Source: Gamarada debralockiae
Lineage: Eukaryota > Ascomycota > Leotiomycetes > Helotiales > Hyphodiscaceae
Length of the DNA: 64,000 bases
Direction of reading: 5' to 3'
Assembly: GCA_002803225.1 (NCBI GenBank)
Contig: NXFV01000020.1
Span: 62,001-126,000, forward strand
Shown here: positions 1 to 10,051 of the stretch, one piece after another
How positions within the stretch are numbered: position 1 is the first letter of the stretch
How the letters are laid out: each line of letters begins with the position of its first letter
Position numbers and translations under genes: made by a program
Notes under the pieces: model-generated
Seen by the model: only the letters and a program-made list of their open reading frames with translations
Told to the model about the DNA's origin: nothing
Databases searched by the model: none

Positions 1-2
1 TA

Positions 3-790
3 GTAGATTGGATTAAGCACGCATACATTAGTAAATTCAACTGTGTCAAGCCAGCGGTCTATCAGCGCTACTTGGACGTTCTGGCCAAGGATTACTACAC
101 CAACGTAAGCCCCTACCTACACTCCTCAAGCGCCTGCTAACAAGCTAGGCTTTCGTCAATCAAAACCTAATCAAACGCCTCGGCCTCCCCGTCATCCCCC
201 TCTCCTGCCTCTTCATCCGCTCCTCAGTGCAAACCTACCACATGTTCCTCGCCACACACCTTCCACCACCCATCCCTTCAACCGCTACAGCCCTCTCCGT
301 CGAGCCAGTAGGCACATCGCCCGCTACCACCGCAGCGCTGGAACACTTCGACAACCTAATCCGCAAAGCGCTGGGTCGAAACGCATTCGGAATCCCCGAC
401 CCGAGTGCCTCAACGCATTGGTACCTACCTGGCGCTGACCAATTCATATCCGCTCTCACGATGCTGATATTCTTCCTCGGTGCGTTCTTCGTTCTCTTAG
501 CATGTAAGTTGGTGCTTGGGATGTTACTCCTGAAGTTTGCGCGGAATAGATACAGAAGTATGAAAAAGCGCGAGCACGCACATTATGATACAGGTGGAAA
601 GAGAGTTGGAGGATGGGGAATGGTAGAAGTAGATGATGCGAAGCGTCGGTATATTTTCGAGGATGATCCAGAGACGTTGGCGAAGTTGAAGGAAAAGGAA
701 CGGATTGGGAGGGAGAAGGCTGAGAAGGGGTCCAAGGAAGATTTTGGGAAGATTAGTCGGTATGAGATGTCTGCTAAGCGGATTTGGTAG
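3..790 (+). CDS. TAPT1/Emp65-family ER membrane protein, C-terminal part
   Basis: This is the 3' end of a gene entering from the left edge. The first visible exon (3-104) reads VDWIKHAYISKFN...DVLAKDYYTN, a 44-bp intron follows (105-148, branch site CTAAC, ends CTAG), and the second exon continues as AFVNQNLIKRLGLPVIPLSC...SSVQTYHMFL to the TAG at 788-790. These blocks are the conserved C-terminal half of the eukaryotic TAPT1/YER140W (Emp65) membrane protein family, which in yeast acts in ER protein quality control with Slp1. A hydrophobic segment (LTMLIFFLGAFFVLLACKLV) precedes a basic, coiled, lysine/glutamate-rich tail of about 85 residues. The N-terminal part lies outside the window. Convergent with the dead transporter gene that ends 45 bp downstream. 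Confidence 0.85.
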
Positions 791-834
791 TCCGTATGTT
801 CGTTGAATAAGATATTTTGAATCGCTTTGATAAG

Positions 835-2150
835 TCATTGATCGTGATCCTCATCTCTCCCCGGCCACAAAATCTGCTTCTTCCAAACAGCCCTCATATG
901 CGCCGCTCCAACAAAAAGCCAAGCTGCAACAACAGCAATCGTCATCGCGCTGCCTAACCACAAAATCCCTTCGCTCATAAACGCATTCCCAATGGCTATC
1001 GTTGCGATTGTGAACCCTACATTTGGGAATACGAAAGCTCACCACACGAGATGAAAACTCATGCCTTCTTTCGATCGCGCACCAGATATCACGCTCGCTA
1101 ATGCAACGCTGAAGAACCAGAATGCTGTTGCCCAGAGGAATACTGCGACGCTGACAGCCAGGATGCGGAAGATCTCGGGGATGATAGAGGGGTTGGAGAT
1201 AGAGGAGATCGCCGTATATGAGGGGTAGATGGCTGAGAGATTCTCGGAGATACCGAGCAAAGCAAGGCCAGTGAAGGAGGGTGGGCCGACGGCGATGAAC
1301 ATTCCTGGTCGCATATTCGGGTTTGGAAGACCGGAGGTCATGAGTCGCGTGAGGTATGGCCCATACATAAATGTTGCAGTCAACATCCCCAAGCCCTAGA
1401 ACGTAACGCCCGCCATAAGTATCGGCAACGCATACTGCGGAGACTGGCTCCATCCCATAAAACTTGCCAGCGTTCCACACAGCATAACAGGAAACACAGG
1501 CAAGATCCAAGCAGGTGTCATAGATTGCATCGTAAGTGGTTTGCCGGTGAAGAGGAAATAGTACTGTCCCACGGCGAGTAAGAATGTGCAGGCGGCGTAA
1601 ATCCAGAATAGGATGCGCAGGGTGGTTGTGAGCCATGGTCCACAGTGTGGTGCGCCGTAGAGTTGGATGTTGGAGATTATGTTTGAGAGGGAGATCCAGA
1701 AGGTGGGGACGAAGAGGGATTCGGTGGGGCGTTGGAGGGAGGAAAGAAAGGCTTTGGGGAAGAGCGTGAAGCGAGTTGTGAGGAGGGCGCAGAAGTTGAG
1801 GAAGTGGTTGAGGTCGAGGATGAAGACTGTCCAAGTAGAAGTCGAGGGACAGCAGTTGCTCTGCTCATTTGAGAAATCCCAATACCTAGTCCAGAGGCAA
1901 TGATCTAGTACGCACTTATATCCCCGATAACAGTCAAGCCATTGAATCGATGAGGCGTCTGTCCCAAGAGCAACGCAATTCCACCAGTCGACATCGTAGT
2001 CGTGAACCAAGCCCACGTAAAATGGTGCAATCAATCCCTTAACCCAATATTCCCATGCAACTTGCTATTACTAGTCTGCAGCGTCCCTCTCTGCCCCTCC
2101 AGCGAGTTCGCCGAGTGCCGTCTTTGCGATACATGGCTGGAGGTCGGCAT
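835..2150 (-). pseudogene. Dead TDT-family transporter (malate permease/sulfite efflux type)
   Basis: The reading starts at ATG 2150 (MPTSSHVSQRRHSANSLEG), passes HHFTWAWFTTTMSTGGIALL, has an 89-bp intron (1915-1827), and continues through DLNHFLNF, MTPAWILPVFPVMLCGTLA, GLPNPNMRPGMFIAVGPPS, MSFHLVW and AFVFPNVGFTIATIAIGNA to TGA 835-837. This is the full order of the tellurite-resistance/dicarboxylate transporter family (ten membrane helices, fungal Mae1 and Ssu1). Three in-frame stops interrupt it: TGA at 2031-2033 (where the family has Arg in RDR-HHFTW), TAG at 1396-1398 (Gln in TF-GLGM) and TGA at 1039-1041 (the second Trp of HLVWW). No frameshift is needed to read through. All three are explained by C:G to T:A transitions. 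An intact version would have imported dicarboxylates or exported sulfite; substrate cannot be decided. Confidence 0.85.
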
Positions 2151-3006
2151 CAGCACATGCGGTGATCGCGGGGTTGTCTCTGGCATCATTCGTCCTGTTC
2201 AGCCTCCCGGTTTTGAGGTCAAGGCCTCCTCGAGGGCATTGCAGGTAGTCACTTCATGGTGACAGTGTATAGAGGACTTCCAGAGAGAAGCAATTTGATG
2301 TTATAAATATCTTCATTATCACGGTAGTCTTTGGCGCCGCTGACGATTGGCACATGGCACCCCTGCTAGCGTATTGTCGGAATTTCGACCATGGCCTTTC
2401 CTCATTCAATCATCACTAAGAGTACTCGACGGAGGTCTTGGATCAAATGTATGAGGGAAATATCGAACACTTCAATTGGTCCGTTTTCATCTCCGTGAGG
2501 AATCCTGACGAGACGGGACAGGATGTCGGATCTTCTCTAAACTCCACATGTTTCATCAACCGCGACGCTGACACGGTGTACTTCGGCCAGGACCGGGACT
2601 CATTTCGTTTCCAGAAGGCCAAATTTTCAAACTTCGGCCCTTTCTGTTTGGAATTTGAAATCGACAAGTGTCGAATAAGGAAGTAGAAGCTGAGGATAAG
2701 GAATAGAGACCGAACACAGCAGGAATGAACAGCTTCAGCTTCGTTTCGAGAGTTTCTTGGAAGGTACCATCGGATATTGTGGGCTTGGCAGAACGGCGAA
2801 AACTGTGCTCTGCGACGAAGTCTCCTCAGCCATCAGTCCTTAGATCTCCTTCCCTGCATTCAAGAAAGAGATAAAGAGGATGGAAGTCACGTGAAAAGCA
2901 ATCAGCACTGGACCTTCCATTCTTCCAGTCATTGGGGTACAAGCATTTTCCTACCCCAATCTATATTCATCTCCTTGTCACTCTGCACCCCCAACATTCA
3001 TCCCAT
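2151..3006. other. Intergenic, no gene recognised
   Basis: About 850 bp between the dead transporter and the MDR oxidoreductase. Short open frames around 2440-2690 show no recognisable domain or conserved splice structure. One CACGTG element lies near 2888 in the sequence gtcacgtgaa. I see nothing else. Confidence 0.5.
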
Positions 3007-4131
3007 TCAAAGATCAGTAATCTTAAGTACAGCCTTCCCGAAATTATCACCCTTCAACATTCCCACCAACCCCTCTCCGGCATTCTCAATCCCTTCCGTA
3101 ACGCTCATCTGCACCTTAATCTCGCCATCTTTAATCCAGCGCTGCATATTCTTTTGATGCTCCGCCGAATACTTCGGTCCCATATCGGGATCAAAGACAA
3201 TGAAGCCTCTGATCGTTAGCCGCTTGCCGACTACAAGGGGCATGTTCTTGATTCCGTGGGTGTCTTCCGGCTTCTTGGAGGTCTGGGAGACGCTGCCGCA
3301 GGATACTGTGTTGTGTTAGCATGAACAGGCATCACTTTGGGAAGAGTACGTACCAACACGGCCCCAGTTATTCATGGCCCCCAACGCAGCATCCAATTGC
3401 TCACCTCCAACATTATCATAATAAACATCCACGCCCGCCTTCCCCAACTCCCCCAAAATCCTCTTCAACGCGTCTTCCGGCTTCTCGGTCTTGTAGTTGA
3501 AACCGGCGTCAAAACCAAGCCTTTCCTTGATAAAATCCAGCTTAGCTTGGCTCCCTACAGAGCCAATCACCACCATCCCCTCCCGTTTTGCCAACTGGCC
3601 AACAATCTGACCCACTGCTCCAGAAGCTGCGGAGATGAATATTACCTCGCCTTTCTTCGGTTTGCCAATCTCATAAAATGAGGAATAGGCAGTGAGTCCT
3701 GGCATTCCGAGTGCGCCGAGGAAGACTTTAGAGTCCAACTCCAAGGGATTCGCTAATAGCGACAGTCCACCGGCAGTTTGTTCTTTATCGGCACGAGCCT
3801 TGGGGATCGTGACGTAGGTGCTGAAGTTTGAGTTTCCGATCACGACATCTCCTTTTTTGAAGCGTGGGTTTGAGGACGCGATGACGGTGGAGATAGCGTT
3901 GTTGTTTATGGGATCGCCTAGCACGTAGCCGGTCACGTAGGATGAGGTGTTGGGTCGCATGCGTCCGCGCTGATATGGGTCGTAGGAGACATAATTCGTC
4001 TTGAGGATCAAGCCGCCTTCGGGAGGGGATTGCTCGGGATCGAATGGGGTGCTAGTCACGACCAAGTCCTCACCCACGATGGGGAGGGCAACGGGGTTCT
4101 TGGCTATGATGAGAGACTTGTTTTCAACCAT
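3007..4131 (-). CDS. MDR-family NAD(P)H-dependent oxidoreductase (leukotriene B4 dehydrogenase/PTGR-like)
   Basis: Two exons (4131-3354 and 3305-3007) joined across a 48-bp intron encode 358 residues; 1077 coding bases close in frame. The N-terminal half has NYVSYDPYQRGRM, typical of the zinc-free medium-chain reductases that reduce enone double bonds (PTGR1, plant double-bond reductases, yeast and fungal relatives). The Rossmann segment carries FISAASGAVGQIVGQLAKREG, the nucleotide-binding glycine motif, and DVYYDNVGGEQLDAAL is the usual follow-on. Cys/His ligands for catalytic zinc are absent, as expected. The start is the ATG of MVENKSLI; the longer upstream reading has no family support. 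Divergently transcribed from the DUF302-type gene, with an 865-bp shared promoter. Substrate is unknown; likely a cytosolic NADPH-dependent alkenal/one reductase. Confidence 0.87.
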
Positions 4132-4996
4132 TTTGGCAATTGGTTCTGTGTTTCTGAAGTTGAGATGACCACTTATTGACTGAGTTGCAAGAAGATGATT
4201 TTCGGTTTTTGTGGACAGTGAGGGAAAATATAGGATCGCCAAGAGAAATGGAAAGATGAAGTTCAGACGAGTATGCTGATGATCACCACAAAGGCTCCGA
4301 CTTCAGATCATATACCAGTTTTCAATGCCTGGATGAGGAAATGTGGTCGAAGTGATCACTTAACGACTTCAGCCTTCCTTAATCAGCGGATACGCGGCAG
4401 CAGTTTTGAAATCAGAAATATTATTATCAGCATTTATAACAGAAAAGCTACGTCCGAAAGATGTAGTTTATAAGCAGGAGTTGGATCCGCCGCGGACGAA
4501 TTGAAAGAGCCTACGACTTTTGATCAGTAATCGCATCACGTGTGGGGGCATGATGTTCGTCACGTGGAATTCGGTCTTTCAAACTGTAACTCGAGGATGG
4601 GAGATTCAGAGTAGAACCACTTGAAATGCTGCACCGTGGTGTGGTAAATGATTACTTGCTTTTGTCACTTGACTCTTCTGTTCCAATAGTCCCCGCGTTG
4701 TCAAGATTACTGATCATTCACTCAACCTCCTCGGTCTATCTAGGTGCATGGACAGCTCGCTGACCACACCATCGTGACTTCCAACTTTAAATAAATATGC
4801 TGTATCTGATCTCACCCCGCATTATACATATCACCTCCATATCCAATTCCAAATAAGTGCCTTACTTCTTACATACCTCTCCATATAAATCCATTTCGTC
4901 CTTAGCACAAAAACTTCACTTCAAACCTTCCAACTTCACCACGCTTCAATTTCCATCTTCCTTCAAAGTTGATTTGAAGCACGACCCTCACTCAAC
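4132..4996. promoter_or_regulatory. Shared divergent promoter with two CACGTG boxes
   Basis: The 865 bp between two diverging genes contains two CACGTG E-boxes (4537-4542 and 4561-4566), 24 bp apart start to start, in contexts atcacgtgtg and gtcacgtgga. Such sites bind bHLH factors of the Cbf1/Pho4/SREBP type in fungi. A TATA-like ttaaataaata lies near 4788-4800 on the DUF302 side, followed by a C-rich leader with no ATG before 4997. Regulation by a bHLH protein is inference. Confidence 0.5.
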
Positions 4997-5619
4997 ATGG
5001 CGACCAAAAAAGTAGAAAACTACACTGGCACCAGAGTCACATTTCACTCAACTCAAACCTTCGACACTATAATGAGCAAACTCTATTCCTCCATCGGCCC
5101 ACCCGAGAACATATCCTCTTGGCCTGAAGTCGCGAAGAGCATTAAGGGTTATTCTGCTGAGAACAGGGACAAGTTCGTCGCGACGATGGAGAAGCAGGTT
5201 GGTCCGCATGGATTTATGATTTTTCAGGTACATTCCCCCCTTTCCTTGTTCCCCTCTCGCCGTCTCCTATCAACCCATTTCACCAAGCCAGGTTTGAGAA
5301 ATACGTGGTTGTTAACGGGAAGTAGGAGTTCAACCACGGCGCCTGGGTCCCTTTGTTTGGCGCCGGAGATGGACTGAAGTCCAAACGAGTGATTCTGGGT
5401 AATCCACTCATCGCCATCACGATGCTGAAGCACGATATGACGGCCGGTCTAGCAGTTCCGGTTGAGTTATTGGTGCTTGAGAAGAAGGAAGGTGTGGATT
5501 TGGTGTATCAGTTGCCTAGTGCGTTGATTGCCGGGTTGAATAAGGATCCGAGTTTGCTGGGCGCTGTGGAGGAGCTGGATAGGAAGCTAGAGAAGTTGGT
5601 TGCGGATATTGCTTCTTGA
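4997..5619 (+). CDS. DUF302-domain protein
   Basis: Two exons (4997-5227, 5326-5619) around a 98-bp intron encode 174 residues. The C-terminal half (HGAWVPLFGAG, then RVILGNPLIAITMLKHDMTAGLAVPVELLV) is the signature of the DUF302/TTHA1732-like fold, a small alpha-beta domain found in bacteria and widely in fungi as a stand-alone cytosolic protein. The junction reads ...GFMIFQ-EFNHGAWVPL, which keeps the family alignment; using the internal CAG at 5291 would bring in a stop codon (TAG at 5323). No signal peptide or membrane segment is seen. Biochemical function is not established for the family. Shares a divergent promoter with the MDR reductase, so the two may be co-regulated. Confidence 0.85.
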
Positions 5620-5921
5620 GGGGGAAGGGGAAGGTCTGGAAAAAGGGGGTTTCGTGATTGGGGTTATAGGAATCGCTTGATTCATCTGAGTGATTGACAA
5701 AAGAGACGAAAGCAGATTTGAAATGCAAAGTTATACCCACAGACAATGTCAAATGAGGATATGGGTGTATCTTCTCGTGAATTATTGATTCGTCAATTCG
5801 GCCTTGGTCGAGTATTCTATACCTACACCAACTATGCAAAACAAACGGGGAGGGAGCAGCAGACTCCTTTTACAGTAATACAGAATCCAGTAGAGTAGAG
5901 TGGTTTGGAGGCAGGGGCAAA
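5620..5921. other. Intergenic, 3' regions
   Basis: About 300 bp between the ends of the DUF302 gene and the TIM17 relict, convergent. It is AT-rich, consistent with 3' untranslated sequence; nothing else is seen. Confidence 0.4.
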
Positions 5922-6597
5922 TTAGGCGACGGCGGGGAATCCGGTCCTCCCAGCTTCTGATGGCGGTGGTTGGGGTGGGAGCGGTACGTCTAGTCGGGTA
6001 TTCTCTGCCATCATCCTTTGGAACCCAATTCCTACACCCTCGATAACGGCCAGCAAACATGCACATCCTATCGCCGAGTTTGGTGCTGCTTTTGCGCCTC
6101 CTCTTATAGCCCAGTGCGCCTCCGGTGAAAAATCCTGCAATGACTGTTCCGTTTTGTCAGCACTCCTCCAAATCCTCAAACCCCTCTTCCGTCTTCCAAA
6201 TCCTCAGGTGTGCAACGTACCGGCATTATAAAGATCCTCCTTCTCCAATCAAGGGTCGAAAATAATCCTCCTCAGACTCCAAAGTTTCCTCCCAATACCG
6301 GCGCTCTCGCTTTTATCGCTGTGAGGGGCGCCAATTCGTCGTTCGCCGTAAGGTGAGTTTCGAAGCCTTTGACACCGTGCCATACTGCTCCTCCAATTGC
6401 CTAGGGTGAGAAAATGTTAGCATTGCTTCACTCTCAGAGACGGTAGGGTATCGAAGATCGGGATCCGAGTCCGGCGAAGCCCACGAGCCGGGAAGACGTG
6501 AAGGCAGTACCTAATGGGGCAGAACATACTCCCATACAAAAAGGCTCCTCCACAATCATTTAATGCCACCCAAGGACATGGATCGAGCGTGATCCAT
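5922..6597 (-). pseudogene. TIM17: Decayed TIM17 paralogue (mitochondrial inner-membrane translocase subunit)
   Basis: Reading from ATG 6597 gives MDHAR, then after a shift PCPWVALNDCGGAF, an intron of about 110 bp, AIGGAVWHGVKGF, RNSPYGERRIGA in a second frame, TAIKARAPVLGGNFGV-stop-GGLFSTLD, a deletion, a KEDxYNA-like patch, a second intron, GFFTGGAL, and finally AIRGGAKAAPNSAIGCACLLAVIEGVGIGFQRMM followed by a proline-rich tail to 5922. That is the complete order of Tim17, the TIM23 channel subunit of about 160 residues. I count at least four frame changes, a TGG to TGA stop and a deletion of roughly 15-20 bases. Retained intron positions argue that it came from DNA duplication, not from a processed transcript. 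The functional copy must lie elsewhere. Confidence 0.88.
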
Positions 6598-8117
6598 CTT
6601 CTATGATGTCGGGAGATATTGTCCTCTCTCCCTCAAGGATCCCAATATCACCGCCAACGCAAGCAGATGAGCCAGCAGCTGACAGTCCTCGTAGATGAAT
6701 TGCGGAAAGAAGGTCGTGGTGGTCCAGCTGATGCGGCTTGTCTTCTTGCTATTGACCTCGACTTTTTGCTTGAAGGCAAGACATCGCTAGGTCAGCCACA
6801 TCACGTGTCGGCACCAGCCTCCTCAGGCACGTCCCAAGATGCGATGGTGAGTTCATCTTAACATACATACTTTAACGATCAACTCTTGTGTGAAAAGCTT
6901 CGATTCTTCTAAATAATATCAGCGATTGCGATAATGTACCCCGAGGATCAAATGCGTTATCGGGTCCGTACCCAGTCGGTTGCATCGGCTGTCTCGTACT
7001 CGGTCGGTCCCTGAGGAAATCCTCGATACCACTTGCCTGCCTCCGTCAAACAACCTCCTCTAGGTCCTCCTTGATGTGCTATCCTTCCAGAATCATACAG
7101 TCGACCTCACGTAATACAAGCCTTGCACCTACGCCACTCTTGTTCGTCTGAAGATTCCTCATGATTGAACCCCGAGCAGATCAAAGTGTATCATGTTCAT
7201 GATGAAACCTGGGAAGTATCGACTAGGGGGGATCAGATAAGCGCTGCGCCTACCACCTGCGAAAAACAAAACGGGAGGACAAGCCTACGCCACATACATT
7301 TTGGACACAATCAATTTAATTGTTCAATTAATTTCAACATTCCTCTTCATTTGCGATTCTTTACTTTGCATGATGATTTCTCCATTAAATTCCAGGAATT
7401 CATAGATGGGATGATCATGCACAATATTCGTAATCCGCCCCCCCATCCCTTTTCATCCCAACTTCGGATCACTACCCGTTAAGCGAAGAAGATCCAACCT
7501 TTCATGTATCAAATTGCCCGTATTCCCTCTCCTGTATCATATCTGATCTCCCCATGCATGCCTTGTGTCGCATCCTTCATCCCAAAAGGCCGTGCTTCAC
7601 CGACCTTCCACTGTCCTCCAATCTATCTGACCCATTGTTTTCTCATCAGCCTCGTTTTATGCCTTTGTCTTCTCCAACTTTACCCGGCCTACGCTTCCTG
7701 TAGATTACCACCCGAAACCGAAACTCGCGAAAAGGCCGCATGAAGCAGCGAGGCTAAAGCATGGAGAGGCCTAGTCGGCTTGCGAAGTGTTTGAACCATC
7801 ATCGTCTGGATTTGACCGCGCCTACGCCGCCCAATGCTCATTTCCTCTGCGACATCGCGCTCTGGTAGTGCCAGAATATAAGATGTTTGTCCCGCCATGG
7901 CTTGTATCATTCTCTCCCTCATCGATTTCTCGATTTACATTCTTTGGTTCAGTTGTGCTTCCACATTCCTTTCGTGTTCTATTCATTCGTTTCTTACGAC
8001 TGTGTCGTCGCTCATTCATTACTCATTCTCTGCACAACCTTTACACCAACGGTCTGGACCATTTGCAATATTTACACTTTACCATTCGAAATATTGATCA
8101 AAGAAACTATCGCCAAT
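6598..8117. other. Gene-free stretch and 5' region of the secreted-protein gene
   Basis: 1.5 kb without a supported gene. Short open frames at 6619-6861 and 7165-7482 have no recognisable content. A CACGTG site lies near 6803. The last 300 bp are pyrimidine-rich on the + strand, as in fungal core promoters, and lead into the ATG at 8118. Confidence 0.45.
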
Positions 8118-10051
8118 ATGTTGTCAACACTTCTACCCATTCTCCTCGCCTCAGCTGGCCTCATTGAAGGCAGATCTGTATTCCATGAACGACATGTGCA
8201 CATGCACAAGCGCGCCAACGATGCCACTGGCACCACTTTGAGCCCGGCTGCTATCCAAAGCGGATCCTTCAATGATGGAAGTAATGAGATTGGAAGCAAT
8301 GAAGCTCAACAAGCTAAATCGCTCACCTCGACAAACAACTTCATCAATAACTGCGCCGGAAAGACCCTTACCAACGGTCTTCAGATCACCACAGGATCAT
8401 GTAACGGAATCAGTAAGTTTATTGGCCGCGTTCTATAAACACTGCTGATCATTACAGCCATGGGTGACATCCCGGCCAAGACAAACATGGTATCTTCCAT
8501 TATTACCTTTCCTGTGGACGGCAGCGCCACTATTGAGTCCGACACCACCTTCAACATCACCGTCCAGACGTCTAATCTCGTCGCTGGTTCATTTACCAAT
8601 GCCGATGCGACCTACTACGCCGCTCCCCAGTTTCTTTCTGGCGGCAATGTTGTCGGTCACACCCATGTAACAGTCCAGGACCTAGGTTCTTCCCTGAACC
8701 CCACCACTGCTCTCGACCCCACCCAATTCGCCTTCTTCAAGGGTATCAACGATCCTGGAAACGGAAAAGGTCTTCTTCAAGCGGTGGTCAATGGAGGTCT
8801 GCCCGCCGGAAACTACCGCGTATGCACCATGGCATCCGCTTCGAACCATCAACCTGTCTTGATGCCCGTCGCTCAACGTGGTTCTCCAGATGACTGCACC
8901 AAGTTCACCGTTATTGGAAGCGGAACCACTGCCAACGCTGCGTCAAACAGTGGATCTGGTGGACAGGCAGCTGCTGCCCTTGCCGCCTCAGCTGTTGCTG
9001 CTGGTATGTTCCCTCTGCCTCCTTGATTGAGCATATACTGACTTTTAAACCTTCAGGTCCCGATGTCGCTGAGAGCAGTGTTGCATCCAGTGCAACTGGT
9101 TCGTCCACCGCGGCATCTGGTGCTTCTTCAACCGCCGCTTCATCCTCAGACTCAACCGCCAAGGCAACTGGAAACAGTGGAAAGGGTGGTAAGGGCGGAA
9201 AAGGATCCTCTACCACAGCATCAGTAGCCGATGTCGTCTCCACATCATCTACCGCCGAAGCAACAACTAGTCAGTCAAGCGGCAAGAACGGTGGTGGAAA
9301 GGCCGTCCTCTCTCAATCTAAGGCCGACACCACAACCACGTCTGCAGCGTCAGTATCCACATCATCTACCGCCGAAGCAACAACTAGTCAGTCAAGTGGC
9401 AAGAACGGTGGTGGAAAGGCCGTCCTCTCTCAATCTAAGGCCGACACCACAGCCACATCTGCAGCGTCAGTATCCACCTCTTCATCCTCCAACAAGTCTT
9501 CTGGCAAGTCCTCCGGCGCATCCAAGCAAGTCGTCACCATCATCGAAACCTTCTTCGAATTCTCCTCCTCCCTTGGTGGTCTCTGCCCCTCCGTCTCCAA
9601 ATCCGGCTCCTCCTTCTCCGTCCTCGACGAACTCTTCGATGATCTTGCGTCTGCTGCCGCAGCCTCCTGTGGACACCAATTCGATGCCTGTATTGGTATC
9701 TCCGGCCCCGGGTTCTCAATTGAGGAATGTGCTTCGCAGAAGGATTCTTGTGGAAGTGCTGCCTCGACGGCTAGCGCTTCTGCTACCCCTACAACGATCA
9801 CCGCTACTGTCAGCGTCCCTGTGACAGCTACAGTAACTGGCTCCATCGTTTCCAGCACCGTTGTCCCCGCATCAGCCACTTCAAGCGCAGCCGGCGTCGC
9901 CGTCGCCCAAACCACAGCCGGATCGGCCGTCGCTGACGCCGCTTCAACATCCACTCCTTGTATCTCCACGCAAACTATCAGCGTCGACCCACCGGCCGTG
10001 ACAGGTGTAATCTCGAGTGCCTTCTCGAACTCGACCTCCACTGCCTCGTGA
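8118..10051 (+). CDS. Fungal secreted protein of the family misnamed ribosomal protein S17, with long Ser/Thr/Ala-rich tail
   Basis: Three exons (8118-8412, 8458-9003, 9057-10051; introns 45 and 53 bp) encode 611 residues. A signal peptide (MLSTLLPILLASAGLIEG) leads into the conserved core: KRANDATGTTLSPAAIQSG, NNFINNCAGKTLTNG, MGDIPAKTNMVSSI, NLVAGSFTNADATYYAAPQ, GHTHVTVQDLG, DPTQFAFFKGINDPG and RVCTMASASNHQPVLMPVAQ. This core is a fungus-specific extracellular family often labelled ribosomal protein S17 in databases, with no relation to ribosomes. The third exon adds a low-complexity S/T/A/G/K tail, including two 39-residue tandem copies (from about 9239, period 117 bp), then a cysteine-bearing module (LGGLCPSV ... 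CGHQFDACIGI ... EECASQKDSCGS). The tail is probably O-glycosylated and wall-associated. No clear GPI signal. Similar proteins are reported in appressorial and surface proteomes; role unknown. Confidence 0.87.
9239..9472 (+). repeat. Coding tandem repeat, 117 bp x 2
   Basis: Two adjacent 117-bp units within the secreted-protein gene, each encoding STSSTAEATTSQSSGKNGGG followed by KAVLSQSKADTT and a short Ala/Ser link. The copies differ at only a few bases, so the duplication is recent. A length-variable tail is expected among strains. Confidence 0.85.

Noticed and set aside
5291..5325. Alternative acceptor for the DUF302 gene intron giving FEKYVVVNGK
   Set aside because: Leads to an in-frame TAG at 5323 and breaks the family alignment; acceptor at 5325 preferred.
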